Under the pieces are notes generated by a model that worked only from the letters and a program-made list of their open reading frames with translations, was not told the DNA's origin and did not search any database. This document shows positions 42,509 to 51,091 of a stretch of DNA of 64,000 bases, in pieces. The DNA is taken from positions 29,327 to 93,326 of the forward strand of contig NZ_QWUA01000002.1 in NCBI RefSeq assembly GCF_003576525.1. The letters are read 5' to 3'. Source of the stretch: Rummeliibacillus sp. POC4. Lineage in GTDB: Bacteria > Bacillota > Bacilli > Bacillales_A > Planococcaceae. The position numbers and the translations under genes are program-made. Positions within the stretch are counted from its first letter, which is position 1, and every line of letters begins with the position of its first letter.

Positions 42509-43189
42509 TTAATACCGGCACTGAAAATATTGATAGAACTGCATCACAACAGCATTTGAAAGCATATCAGCCATCATTAAAACTTCCATAACAATCTGAT
42601 CAAATGTTTCAATATCATCTTTATATTTTTTCTGAATCATCGTAACGGCTTCTTTTTTCGTTAAATCCAAATGAGTATAGAACATCTTCTTCACATCTTC
42701 TTGTTGTAAATATGGATTAATCTTGCTCCAAAATAGGGAAATGTCATCTGCATTCTTATACCATTCTATCTCTTTGGCATTTGCGGTAGTTGTATCACCT
42801 TTAACAGCCGCTGTAACAAGTTCAGCTGCAATCGTAAGATGATCATGGATAAGCTTTGTGTAATGATCCGCCACTTGATCACCGTAGAAAGGACGAAGAC
42901 AATTTCCTAAATCTGTCGCATTTCTTAAAAGACGTTCTTCAACAAATTGTACATCGGGTAAGTTAAAAACGATACTCGTAATTACCATACGAGTCCAGTT
43001 TACATGCTCCATCCAAAGAAGCCGATTCATACTAACATAATCTGTTTCGGCCTTGCTTTTACAGCGATAATCATATATTGACGGAGGTTGCACTAGAAAG
43101 AATCGAACAGGAGCAGTGTATTGAGAATAAGGTGGTTGATACATTTGTGTTAGCGAATACGAAATAACACCATTTGAATAAGGATTCAA
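42509..43189 (-). CDS. Conserved helical protein of unknown function
   Basis: About 226 residues. N-terminal Tyr/Pro/Gln-rich part (SLTQMYQPPYSQYTAPVRFF) then an all-helical region (LLWMEHVNWTRMVITSIVFNLPDVQFVEERLLRNATDLGN, FYGDQVADHYTKLIHDHLTIAAELVTAA). The TTG at 43189 lies 10 bp after GGGAGG; the GTG at 43207 overlaps that site. Similar proteins are common in Bacillales, with no established function. Convergent with yqjF, and no strong terminator was found in the 34-bp gap. Confidence 0.65.
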   Translation of the reverse strand: MNPYSNGVISYSLTQMYQPPYSQYTAPVRFFLVQPPSIYDYRCKSKAETDYVSMNRLLWMEHVNWTRMVITSIVFNLPDVQFVEERLLRNATDLGNCLRPFYGDQVADHYTKLIHDHLTIAAELVTAAVKGDTTTANAKEIEWYKNADDISLFWSKINPYLQQEDVKKMFYTHLDLTKKEAVTMIQKKYKDDIETFDQIVMEVLMMADMLSNAVVMQFYQYFQCRY

Positions 43190-43346
43190 TTTATTATATC
43201 CTCCCACGTTTGTTTATCTGGCCAAAGTACTTTGGACTATGACCCATAAACTAGATTATGCAGATATATGTGAGGTTGTTAAATAATTATATAAACAATA
43301 TTAAATGAAAGTAAGTGCTCACTTTTTGAGCACACCTAAAAATAAT

Positions 43347-43559
43347 CTAAGCAAGGTTAAAATATCTATTGAATGCATTAGAATCTATTGGGGAAGTTTT
43401 GGTGACATCAATATTTTCTGCTTTACAATCTATTATCATCCTGACAGCTATTCTTCTAAGAATTTCATCTTCTAACAAACGAATAAAATCCGAATTTAAT
43501 TGAAATGTCTTTGCTTCGTTGTAAGCCTCGATTAATAATTCGTCCGATAGTGTATCCAT
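43347..43559 (-). CDS. sda: Sporulation checkpoint inhibitor Sda (extended form)
   Basis: Sda binds the sporulation histidine kinase KinA and stops phosphorelay flow while DNA replication is under way. The N-terminal 45 residues (MDTLSDELLIEAYNEAK, DFIRLLEDEILRRI) match the helical hairpin of B. subtilis Sda (46 aa). A C-terminal extension of about 25 residues (ENIDVTKTSPIDSNAFNRY) is unusual. ATG 43559 is 10 bp after GGAGGTG. A DnaA-box cluster lies 120-220 bp upstream, the arrangement that couples sda to replication initiation. Confidence 0.85.
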   Translation of the reverse strand: MDTLSDELLIEAYNEAKTFQLNSDFIRLLEDEILRRIAVRMIIDCKAENIDVTKTSPIDSNAFNRYFNLA

Positions 43560-43680
43560 TTTTTCATTCACCTCCAATTGAAAATTTCATGTTCTAATTT
43601 ATATAAAAGAGGAATATATTGATAGTTGCTAAGTTGTACATTTAATTTATCAGATTGTTCATTGATAAACAACTGGCCTA

Positions 43681-43780
43681 TTATCCACAACTATAAGTGG
43701 ATAAGTTGTGATTAAACTGTGTGGATAAATAACGAAATGTACGTACAACTATGTGGGGAATGTGTATAAACTTATCCACA
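43681..43780. promoter_or_regulatory. DnaA-box cluster upstream of sda
   Basis: Six boxes in 100 bp: TTATCCACA at 43681 and 43772; inverted TGTGGATAA at 43720; inverted TGTGTATAA at 43761 (TTATACACA); and weaker AGTGGATAA (43696) and TGTGGGGAA (43752). Three match TTATCCACA perfectly. In B. subtilis, DnaA activates sda through such boxes. Confidence 0.85.
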
Positions 43781-43800
43781 ATTTACTGAATTGGGGAAAT

Positions 43801-43808
43801 TTGTCGAA
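43801..43808 (+). promoter_or_regulatory. Spo0A-box-like site between sda and tarI
   Basis: TTGTCGAA matches the 0A-box core. It lies 20 bp beyond the last DnaA box and 315 bp before tarI. One site alone is weak evidence. Confidence 0.45.
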
Positions 43809-44115
43809 AAGTTTTTAAGGGATTTTTGCTTACATTGGTTATTTCGATAAAATTCCACACTTTAAAAGTTGAACATGATTGAACTTCATACTTCATTCTT
43901 ATATAAAAATGGAAAATGAGAGTAGTAGATATGAAGTTATAAGCAATACGTTGAACGTTGTTGAAAGGGCGATGTAAGTAGAACATACTGTAGAAATGTG
44001 CTACAATATTCCCGATGTGGCGAAAGGACTATAGAATGAAGAAAAGTCCAAATTCGAATTTTAAAAATTGAAATAATAAATTAATAGATATTTAACTTAT
44101 AAGGGGTGCTGATAC

Positions 44116-44829
44116 ATGATTTATGCTGGTATATTAGCAGGAGGAAAGGGCACGCGTATGGGAAATGTCCCAATGCCTAAACAATTTTTACATTTGAACG
44201 ACAAACCAATTATTGTACATACTATTGAAAAATTTATATTGAACAAGAGAATTGATTTGATCATCGTTGCAACACCAAAAGAATGGATCAGACATACAAA
44301 TGATATTCTCGAAAAATACGGAGTAAATATCCCTACCGTAAAGGTTATTGAAGGTGGAGCTGATCGTAATGGGACAATTATGAATATCATCCACTATATA
44401 GAAAGTTTTGCTCCAGTTGACGATAATGACATTATTATTACACATGATGCTGTTCGACCTTTCTTAACACATCGAATCATTGAGCAAAATATTGAAGAAG
44501 GGTTGTTGCACGATGCTGTTGATACAGTTATTAGTGCAATTGATACAATCGTTGAATCGACAGATGGTGAAATGATTTCATCTATTCCTGTGAGAAGCCA
44601 TATGTATCAAGGGCAAACACCACAAACATTTAAAATTACAAAGTTAAAAGAACTTTACAATACGTTAACTGATGAAGAAAAAGAAATTTTAACAGATGCT
44701 TGTAAAATTTTTGCGATAAAAGGGCATCAAGTTAAATTAGTTCGTGGGGAAACATTTAACATTAAAGTAACAACCCCTTATGATTTGAGTGTTTCAAATG
44801 CCATTTTGAAAGGAAGTATGGATAAGTGA
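44116..44829 (+). CDS. tarI: Ribitol-5-phosphate cytidylyltransferase
   Basis: Makes CDP-ribitol from CTP and ribitol-5-phosphate for ribitol teichoic acid. IspD/TarI family (237 residues) with nucleotide-binding [14 protein letters not shown] and [12 protein letters not shown] after AGGGG. The stop overlaps the tarJ start by 4 bp (GTGA). TTGAAA with CATACT (43961-43989) is a possible promoter. Alternative reading as IspD is unlikely, given tarJ. Confidence 0.92.
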   Translation: MIYAGILAGGKGTRMGNVPMPKQFLHLNDKPIIVHTIEKFILNKRIDLIIVATPKEWIRHTNDILEKYGVNIPTVKVIEGGADRNGTIMNIIHYIESFAPVDDNDIIITHDAVRPFLTHRIIEQNIEEGLLHDAVDTVISAIDTIVESTDGEMISSIPVRSHMYQGQTPQTFKITKLKELYNTLTDEEKEILTDACKIFAIKGHQVKLVRGETFNIKVTTPYDLSVSNAILKGSMDK

Positions 44830-45851
44830 TTAACCAAGTTTATCGACTAGTATCACCAAGACAAATTGAAGTCACATACAAGGACAGTTCTATATCAGCC
44901 GATAAAGTCGTTATCCGTCCAACAAACCTATCAATTTGCGCTGCTGATCAGCGTTATTATACAGGTACTCGTGGCGAAGAAGCGATGAAGAAAAAACTAC
45001 CAATGGCTCTTATTCACGAAGGTGTGGGAGAGGTAGCTTATGATCCGCAAAATGAAATCCCTGTCGGTACAAAAGTAGTGATGGTACCAAACAAACCAGT
45101 TGAAGATGATCCATATATTGCTGAAAATTATTTAAGAACGAGTCATTTTAGATCAAGTGGCTATGATGGCTTTATGCAAGACTATATTTTTATCCGAAGA
45201 GATCGTCTTGTTATTCTACCAGAAGAAATCGATATGCATGTAGCTGCTTATACAGAGCTTGTTTCAGTAGCAGTACATGCCATTAGCCGATTTGAACAAA
45301 AAGCCATTAAACGTAGAGGTTCGTTTGGTGTTTGGGGAGACGGAAATCTAGGATTTATAACTAGCCTGTTCTTAAAAACATTGTATCCTGATTGCAAAGT
45401 AACAATTTTCGGTAAAACAGATTATAAGTTAAATCATTTCTCATTCTGCGATGAAGCTATATTTATCAACGATATTCCAGAAGGATATGAAATTGACCAT
45501 GCTTTTGAATGTGCGGGTGGAAAAGGCAGTCAATATGCTATTGACCAAATTATAGATGTGATTAAACCGGAAGGATCTATTGCCTTACTAGGTGTTAGTG
45601 AATATCCAGTAGAAATCAATACGCGTATGGTTCTTGAAAAAGGTCTTACATTGATAGGAAGTAGTCGTAGTGGTTTAGCTGATTTCCAAAGAACAGTGAG
45701 TATATATAAAGAACATCCAGAGATTGTTGATTCCTTATCAACATTAATTGGACAAGTAGTAGATGTCACTTCTGTTCAAGACGCTCTAAAAGCTTTTGAA
45801 TCTGATTTGTCCAGTTCATGGGGAAAAACTGTTATGAATTGGAGAATTTAG
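44826..45851 (+). CDS. tarJ: Ribulose-5-phosphate reductase (ribitol-5-phosphate forming)
   Basis: Zinc alcohol-dehydrogenase-like, NADPH-dependent enzyme that supplies ribitol-5-phosphate to TarI (341 residues). NAD(P)-binding [15 protein letters not shown] and zinc-site region [11 protein letters not shown]. The pair tarI-tarJ is translationally coupled and forms an operon with the transferase that follows 2 bp downstream. Confidence 0.92.
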   Translation: MINQVYRLVSPRQIEVTYKDSSISADKVVIRPTNLSICAADQRYYTGTRGEEAMKKKLPMALIHEGVGEVAYDPQNEIPVGTKVVMVPNKPVEDDPYIAENYLRTSHFRSSGYDGFMQDYIFIRRDRLVILPEEIDMHVAAYTELVSVAVHAISRFEQKAIKRRGSFGVWGDGNLGFITSLFLKTLYPDCKVTIFGKTDYKLNHFSFCDEAIFINDIPEGYEIDHAFECAGGKGSQYAIDQIIDVIKPEGSIALLGVSEYPVEINTRMVLEKGLTLIGSSRSGLADFQRTVSIYKEHPEIVDSLSTLIGQVVDVTSVQDALKAFESDLSSSWGKTVMNWRI

Positions 45852-45853
45852 TT

Positions 45854-47008
45854 ATGAGTATCCTTAAAAAGATACAATATAAAATTCAATGGTTTTATAA
45901 AGTAATCTTTCAATGTTGTTATAAAGCTACGACCATATTCCGTCCGATTCAACAAAACAAGGTAGTTATTCCTTTATATCGTCACAAAAAACTTGAAGGT
46001 AATATAAAGGCTGTATATGAAGAGTTAAAAAAAACTCAGCCACAATTAGAGTTCCAATTCATCATACCAAATAATAAGATGAATCTTAGACAGTTTAAAG
46101 AAATTGCGTATATTAGTAATGCAAAGTACATATTGCTAGATGATTATTATTTACCTGTATATTTAATAAAGCCGAGAAAAGGTACGAGTATCGTACAATT
46201 ATGGCATGCTGCAGGCGCTTTTAAAAAATTTGGCTATAGTACGGTAGATACCAAATTTGGACCTAGTAGTAGTTATTTGAAAATCATACCGATTCATTCT
46301 CATTATACGCATGTTTTCGTATCTTCTAAGAACATGATTCCCTATTATGCAGAAGCTTTTCACATGTCAGAAGAACGTATTTATCCAATAGGCGTTCCAC
46401 GTATTGATTTTTTTGCAGATGAAAAATATGTAAAAAAAACAAATAAAAAAGTTTTAAAGTCATTGACTAAAGAACAGCAGCAAATGGTGAAGATTCTGGT
46501 TGCTCCTACATACCGCGCAGCAAACAATTATAGAGAATCTGATTTGGATATGGTCGAAGAAATACTAGCTATTTCAAAACAAATCGAAAAGGATAAACTT
46601 ATTATATTTGCAGGACATCCATATATGGAGGAGAGCAAATTTGAAAGGTTGCAAAAACAAAGCAATATTATTATGAATAGTCAATTCTCTGCAAATGATT
46701 GGATGCCATTAGCGGATGCTTTTATAACAGATTATTCTTCTGCAATATTTGAATTTGGGCTTCTTCAAAAACCACTAGCACATTATGTTCCGGATTTAGA
46801 GGAATACAAAAAAAGTCGAGGCCTTTACAACGAAATAGAGACTATATCAGACGGTCCCGTTTTACAAAAAAGAACTCAACTTATTGAATGGATTAATGAG
46901 AGAAAAGCTAGCGAACATTTTGATACGAGCAGAATGGTACGCTATAACTTTTCTAAAACAAAAGGAATTGCAAAAGAGATTGTGGAGCAGTTATTAAAAT
47001 GTGAATAA
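45854..47008 (+). CDS. CDP-glycerol/CDP-ribitol phosphotransferase family protein
   Basis: A 384-residue TagB/TarL-type transferase. The catalytic His118 is in QLWHAAGAFKKFGYS, the second conserved region is FAGHPYMEES, and the nucleotide-sugar pocket is FITDYSSAIFEFG. ATG 45854 follows GGAGA inside the end of tarJ, so translation is coupled. Neighbouring tarIJ suggest that it uses CDP-ribitol, but substrate cannot be read from sequence alone. Confidence 0.85.
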   Translation: MSILKKIQYKIQWFYKVIFQCCYKATTIFRPIQQNKVVIPLYRHKKLEGNIKAVYEELKKTQPQLEFQFIIPNNKMNLRQFKEIAYISNAKYILLDDYYLPVYLIKPRKGTSIVQLWHAAGAFKKFGYSTVDTKFGPSSSYLKIIPIHSHYTHVFVSSKNMIPYYAEAFHMSEERIYPIGVPRIDFFADEKYVKKTNKKVLKSLTKEQQQMVKILVAPTYRAANNYRESDLDMVEEILAISKQIEKDKLIIFAGHPYMEESKFERLQKQSNIIMNSQFSANDWMPLADAFITDYSSAIFEFGLLQKPLAHYVPDLEEYKKSRGLYNEIETISDGPVLQKRTQLIEWINERKASEHFDTSRMVRYNFSKTKGIAKEIVEQLLKCE

Positions 47009-47029
47009 GGTCAATATGATCGTTTAATA

Positions 47030-47082
47030 GACAGAAAAATCAAAGAGCACATGAAATTTCTTTGAATTTTCTGTCTTTTTCT
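47030..47082 (+). terminator. Intrinsic terminator of the tarI-tarJ operon
   Basis: A 17-bp stem with one mismatch (47030-47046 and 47059-47075, arms beginning GACAGAAAA and ending TTTTCTGTC), then TTTTTC. Confidence 0.92.
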
Positions 47083-47130
47083 TTTAAACTTATGTTTTAT
47101 AGCATCTATTTCTAAAATAAGCAATAAAAT

Positions 47131-47159
47131 ATTTCATTTTTCAGATTTATGAGTATAAT
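47131..47159 (+). promoter_or_regulatory. Possible patA promoter
   Basis: TATAAT at 47154-47159 with a poor -35 (ATTTCA, 47131-47136) at 17 bp spacing, 46 bp before the patA start. Confidence 0.45.
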
Positions 47160-47204
47160 AAATACAATAACTAAATTTAAACATAACGAAAGAAGGATTT
47201 TCAC

Positions 47205-48365
47205 ATGTCTTTATCAATGAATCCAAAAATGGATCAACTAGGTTTACCTGGAATTCGTAAATTTTCAAATCAATTAGTTAACTATCCAGATGCGATTAAT
47301 TTAACAATTGGCCAACCCGACTTCCCAACACCAGCATCAGTAAAACAAGCCGGAATACGAGCGATTGAAAATAACTTAACAACTTACTCCGCAAATCCAG
47401 GATTAATCGAATTACGTAAAGCAGTGGCCGCCTTCTTCGCCGAAAAATATAATTGTCACTACAAACCGGAAGATGAAATCCTTGTTACAAACGGTGCAAC
47501 ACAAGCTATTGACTCTGTTTTCCGTACAATCTTAGCACCTGGGGACGAAATCATTTTACCAGCACCAATATATTCTGGATATGAACCAGTCATTACGTAT
47601 TGCGGTGCAAAAGTAGTTTACCTAGACACAACAGATACAGACTTCCAACCATCTGCCGAACGCCTAGCAAAACTAATCACACCAAAAACAAAAGCCGTTT
47701 TATTTAACTTCCCATCTAACCCAACAGGTGCAACAATTTCCCATGAACAAATGGATGCACTTGCAAATGTATTGAAGGATGAAGATCTTTACATTATTTC
47801 AGATGAAATCTATAGCGAAAATACATTTGTCGGAGAACATCGCTCATTCGGTTCCTATGCCGAGCTAAAAGATCGCCTATTCCTTATCCATGGTCTTTCT
47901 AAATCTCACTCCATGACAGGATGGCGCATAGGCTTTTTAATGGCAGACGCTCGATTAATCGCTGAAGTAGCGAAAATTCATTCATTCAATGCAATCTGCG
48001 CAGCGCTTCCAAGCCAATATGCAGCAATCGAAGCACTAACCAATTGCAAAGATACGCCACAAGAGATGAACATAAGCTATATCAAACGACGCGATTATGT
48101 CTACGATCGCCTTGTTAAAATGGGTATTGAAGTAAAAAAACCAAACGGTGCATTCTACATCTTCCCATCTATCAAGAAATTTGGACTAACATCTGAACAA
48201 TTCGCAATCCGCCTCATGCAACGAAAAGAAGGCGGCGTCGGTGTCATCCCAGGATCAGTTTTCACTCCATACGGAGAAGGCTACCTACGTATCACCTACG
48301 CATACTCTGACGAAGAACTTAAAGAAGGTATGGACCGCCTAGAAGCATTCGTTCATTCGCTATAA
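47205..48365 (+). CDS. patA: Class I/II aminotransferase, PatA type
   Basis: PLP-dependent aminotransferase (386 residues), closest in pattern to B. subtilis PatA (N-acetyl-L,L-diaminopimelate aminotransferase, lysine/DAP pathway). PLP lysine in GLSKSHSMTGWRIGF; also FNFPSNPTGA and SDEIYSENTF. ATG after GAAAGAAGGA. Stands alone between two terminators within the teichoic acid region. Confidence 0.85.
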   Translation: MSLSMNPKMDQLGLPGIRKFSNQLVNYPDAINLTIGQPDFPTPASVKQAGIRAIENNLTTYSANPGLIELRKAVAAFFAEKYNCHYKPEDEILVTNGATQAIDSVFRTILAPGDEIILPAPIYSGYEPVITYCGAKVVYLDTTDTDFQPSAERLAKLITPKTKAVLFNFPSNPTGATISHEQMDALANVLKDEDLYIISDEIYSENTFVGEHRSFGSYAELKDRLFLIHGLSKSHSMTGWRIGFLMADARLIAEVAKIHSFNAICAALPSQYAAIEALTNCKDTPQEMNISYIKRRDYVYDRLVKMGIEVKKPNGAFYIFPSIKKFGLTSEQFAIRLMQRKEGGVGVIPGSVFTPYGEGYLRITYAYSDEELKEGMDRLEAFVHSL

Positions 48366-48389
48366 AAAATTATGCTTAGTACATTCTCT

Positions 48390-48432
48390 AAAAGCTCCGA
48401 TTTAAGTTAACAAGTTGAATCGGAGCTTTTAG
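48390..48432 (+). terminator. Intrinsic terminator of patA
   Basis: A perfect 13-bp stem AAAAGCTCCGATT / AATCGGAGCTTTT (48390-48402 and 48418-48430). Confidence 0.88.
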
Positions 48433-48526
48433 TATGTATTTTTTGATATTCTTGCAACTTAAGTGAAGAAGTGTTAAAAATGTCCTAGATTATAATTAGG
48501 CAATGTAAAGAGGAGAGAATGAAAAT

Positions 48527-49618
48527 TTGAAAGTTACTGTAGCAATCCCAGCATATAATGCAGAAGATTATATAAAACGGTGTTTAGATTCTGTCGTACA
48601 TCAATCGCTTTGCCATGCCGATTATGAAATTATCGTAGTGGATGATTGTTCTACAGATAATACAAAAACAATCCTTACATCTTATCAATTGCAATATCCA
48701 GAATTCATACAAATCGTCAGTCGAACTGAAAATTCTGGGGGAGCAAGTATGCCACGAAATGACGCTTTAGCTTTAGCAAAAGGCGAATATATATTTTTTG
48801 TCGATGCGGATGATTACTTGGCTGAAGAAACCTTAGAGAGAATGTATGAATACGGTAAACATAACAATGCAGATATTATCATTGGAAAGTATGTCGGGAT
48901 GAATGGCAGAAAGGTACCGAAAGCTGTTTTTGAAAACGGAAATATACCTAAAGCTGAAATTATTGAAAATAGCCTTTTCTACGCTCTATCTGTTCTTAAA
49001 ATGTACAAGCTCGAAAAAATCAAGCAACTAGATTTGACCTTTTTAAAAGATGCTATAGTTGCCGAAGATCAAGCTTTTTCTGTAACAATGTTATGTAATA
49101 CAAATCACATTTCAGTATTAGCAGACTATGATTGTTATTTCATCACAAAACATGATCATGGACATTTATCGGATGTTCAACTAAATGGGTCATTATATTT
49201 TGAGATAATGACTAAAATAATTGAGAGTATTTACCAAGGTTCCATTGGAGATTTAGAGTACAAACATCGATTAACAGGGAAATTTGTAACGAGAATGTTC
49301 AGACACGGCCAATTTCGCTCCTTTTATAAAGATAAAAAAATAACAGAAGATAAAAAAGAGCACTTGTTGTCTTTGTATGCAGCATTTTTAAATAAGCATG
49401 TTCCTATACAGGCCGACCAATATGTAACAGATATATTTAGCGGAAGAGTAAAGTATATTCGAGAAAATGATTTGTATAAATTATCAATTGCTGAAAAACT
49501 AAGAGAGTTGACTAATGATATGACAAAGCTGAAAAAGGAAAATCACCTATTAAAAAAGGAGATTAAAAAGTTAAAAAGGAAACAAAAAAGTAATTTGAAA
49601 GACAATGAAAAACTATGA
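48527..49618 (+). CDS. Family 2 glycosyltransferase
   Basis: 363 residues. GT-A fold at the N-terminus (KVTVAIPAYNAEDYIKRCLDS, VVDDCSTDN, FVDADDYL = DxD motif) and a helical C-terminal extension ending in a Lys-rich coiled coil (about 320-360). The start is TTG after AGGAGAG. It likely adds a sugar to the wall polymer; acceptor and sugar are unknown. Its last bases overlap the ATG of the 43-codon remnant that follows. Confidence 0.88.
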   Translation: MKVTVAIPAYNAEDYIKRCLDSVVHQSLCHADYEIIVVDDCSTDNTKTILTSYQLQYPEFIQIVSRTENSGGASMPRNDALALAKGEYIFFVDADDYLAEETLERMYEYGKHNNADIIIGKYVGMNGRKVPKAVFENGNIPKAEIIENSLFYALSVLKMYKLEKIKQLDLTFLKDAIVAEDQAFSVTMLCNTNHISVLADYDCYFITKHDHGHLSDVQLNGSLYFEIMTKIIESIYQGSIGDLEYKHRLTGKFVTRMFRHGQFRSFYKDKKITEDKKEHLLSLYAAFLNKHVPIQADQYVTDIFSGRVKYIRENDLYKLSIAEKLRELTNDMTKLKKENHLLKKEIKKLKRKQKSNLKDNEKL

Positions 49619-49798
49619 ATTTCACATATTTTGTGAAAAGAACAAGTATTTTGTCGGTATTTCGAGAGGATTTCCTGGAAGGAAAGCTAAAAAGAATTTA
49701 TAATGTAAAGGCATACGCATTGCAATATGAGGATACGGACCCATAATAGTAAACCTATCAGTAGTTTACAAGAGTTCAATGTGCATTAGGATCAGGAT
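49615..49798 (+). pseudogene. Decayed 5' portion of the following transferase gene
   Basis: An ATG at 49615, overlapping the upstream stop as ATGA, opens a 43-codon frame ending in IYNVKAYALQYEDTDP before TAA at 49744. The next frame then reads on (THNSKPISSLQEFNVH) to a TAG at 49787 and continues open into NLVLEDNVDFLNPQGRLLIII and the transferase. A frameshift and one stop would turn these into a single longer N-terminus, so I infer that an extra beta-rich domain was lost. The alternative is chance frames. Confidence 0.4.
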
Positions 49799-49885
49799 TT
49801 GAACTTGGTGTTAGAAGATAACGTTGACTTTTTGAATCCACAAGGTCGCTTACTTATAATAATACATGGTAAAAGAGGTACAACA

Positions 49886-51076
49886 TTGAAAAAGTTAGTC
49901 AAAATGAAAAAGAAATTGCGAAAAAAACTAGATCGTAAATTTAAAAAAGAAATTTTCCAAATGCTATACAAGTGCTTTTGCATACTACCCATTAATCACA
50001 ACAAAATTTCCATTCTATCAGATAGTCGAAAAACATTAAGTGATAATTTTAGATTCGTCTATAATGAGTTAGAAAAAAGACATAATTACGAATATTATTT
50101 TCTATTAAAAGAAAGTGTAAAAACACGTAAAAGATATTTAGAAATTATAAAATTGGCTTACAATATGGCTACTTCAAAAGTTATTATGTTAGATGACTTC
50201 TATCCGATGGTTTATCCTCTGAAAATCCGCAAAAATGCTGATTTAGTACAAATTTGGCATGCAGTAGGTGCTTTTAAAACTTTCGGTTATAGTCGTGTAG
50301 GAAAGGTTGGCGGTCCAAATCCTAATTCTAAAAACCATAAAAACTATACAAAGGTTATTGTAAGTTCATCGAAAGTAGTGCCTTTTTATGCAGAAGGTTT
50401 TGGTGTTTCCGAAGATAAGGTTATTCCTACTGGGGTTCCACGTACAGATATTTTCTTTGACGACAATTATAAAAAAGAAAAAAGACAACAATTATATGCT
50501 AAACACCCAGAGTTCGAAGGGAAGAAAATTTTCTTATATGCACCGACTTTCCGTGGTAACGGCCAATCAAGTGCTCATTTTCCGATGGAGATGCTCAATT
50601 TAGATCGAGTATATGAAAAATTAGATGATGACAGCATCTTACTGATTAAACTCCATCCATTTGTTAAGAAAAGAATGCATATACCAGCCGAATACCAAGA
50701 CAAGATTAAAGACTTTACAAAATATCCAAGCGTCAATGACCTACTGTTTATTACAGATGTCTTAATCACTGACTATTCGTCTGTATGTTTTGAATATGCG
50801 TTATTGAACAAACCAATGATTTTCTATTGCTTCGATTTGGAAGAATATATTGAAACACGGGATTTCTATATTCCATATCAAGATTTCACACCAGGTCCAA
50901 TTGTCCGTACATGTGATGATATGATTGATAAAGTAATAGAACTAAAAGATATTGAACAAGTGGATTATAAGAAATTTACAGATAAATTCTTTGAAAACTT
51001 AGATGGCAAATCTACTGAGCGTGTTGCTGACTTAATCGATTCTTGTATGGCATCTAAATCTAGCACGAGACAATAA
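49886..51076 (+). CDS. CDP-glycerol phosphotransferase family protein (TagB-like)
   Basis: About 396 residues. A basic amphipathic N-terminus (KKLVKMKKKLRKKLDRKFKK) probably docks it to the membrane. Catalytic motifs: QIWHAVGAFKTFGYS, APTFRGN, LIKLHPF and LITDYSSVCFEYA. TTG at 49886 follows AGAGGT; TTG at 49799 is an equally marked alternative that adds 29 residues which may be the tail of a decayed domain. Sister of the transferase at 45854. Confidence 0.82.
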   Translation: MKKLVKMKKKLRKKLDRKFKKEIFQMLYKCFCILPINHNKISILSDSRKTLSDNFRFVYNELEKRHNYEYYFLLKESVKTRKRYLEIIKLAYNMATSKVIMLDDFYPMVYPLKIRKNADLVQIWHAVGAFKTFGYSRVGKVGGPNPNSKNHKNYTKVIVSSSKVVPFYAEGFGVSEDKVIPTGVPRTDIFFDDNYKKEKRQQLYAKHPEFEGKKIFLYAPTFRGNGQSSAHFPMEMLNLDRVYEKLDDDSILLIKLHPFVKKRMHIPAEYQDKIKDFTKYPSVNDLLFITDVLITDYSSVCFEYALLNKPMIFYCFDLEEYIETRDFYIPYQDFTPGPIVRTCDDMIDKVIELKDIEQVDYKKFTDKFFENLDGKSTERVADLIDSCMASKSSTRQ

Positions 51077-51091
51077 GGAGTGTTACATAAA

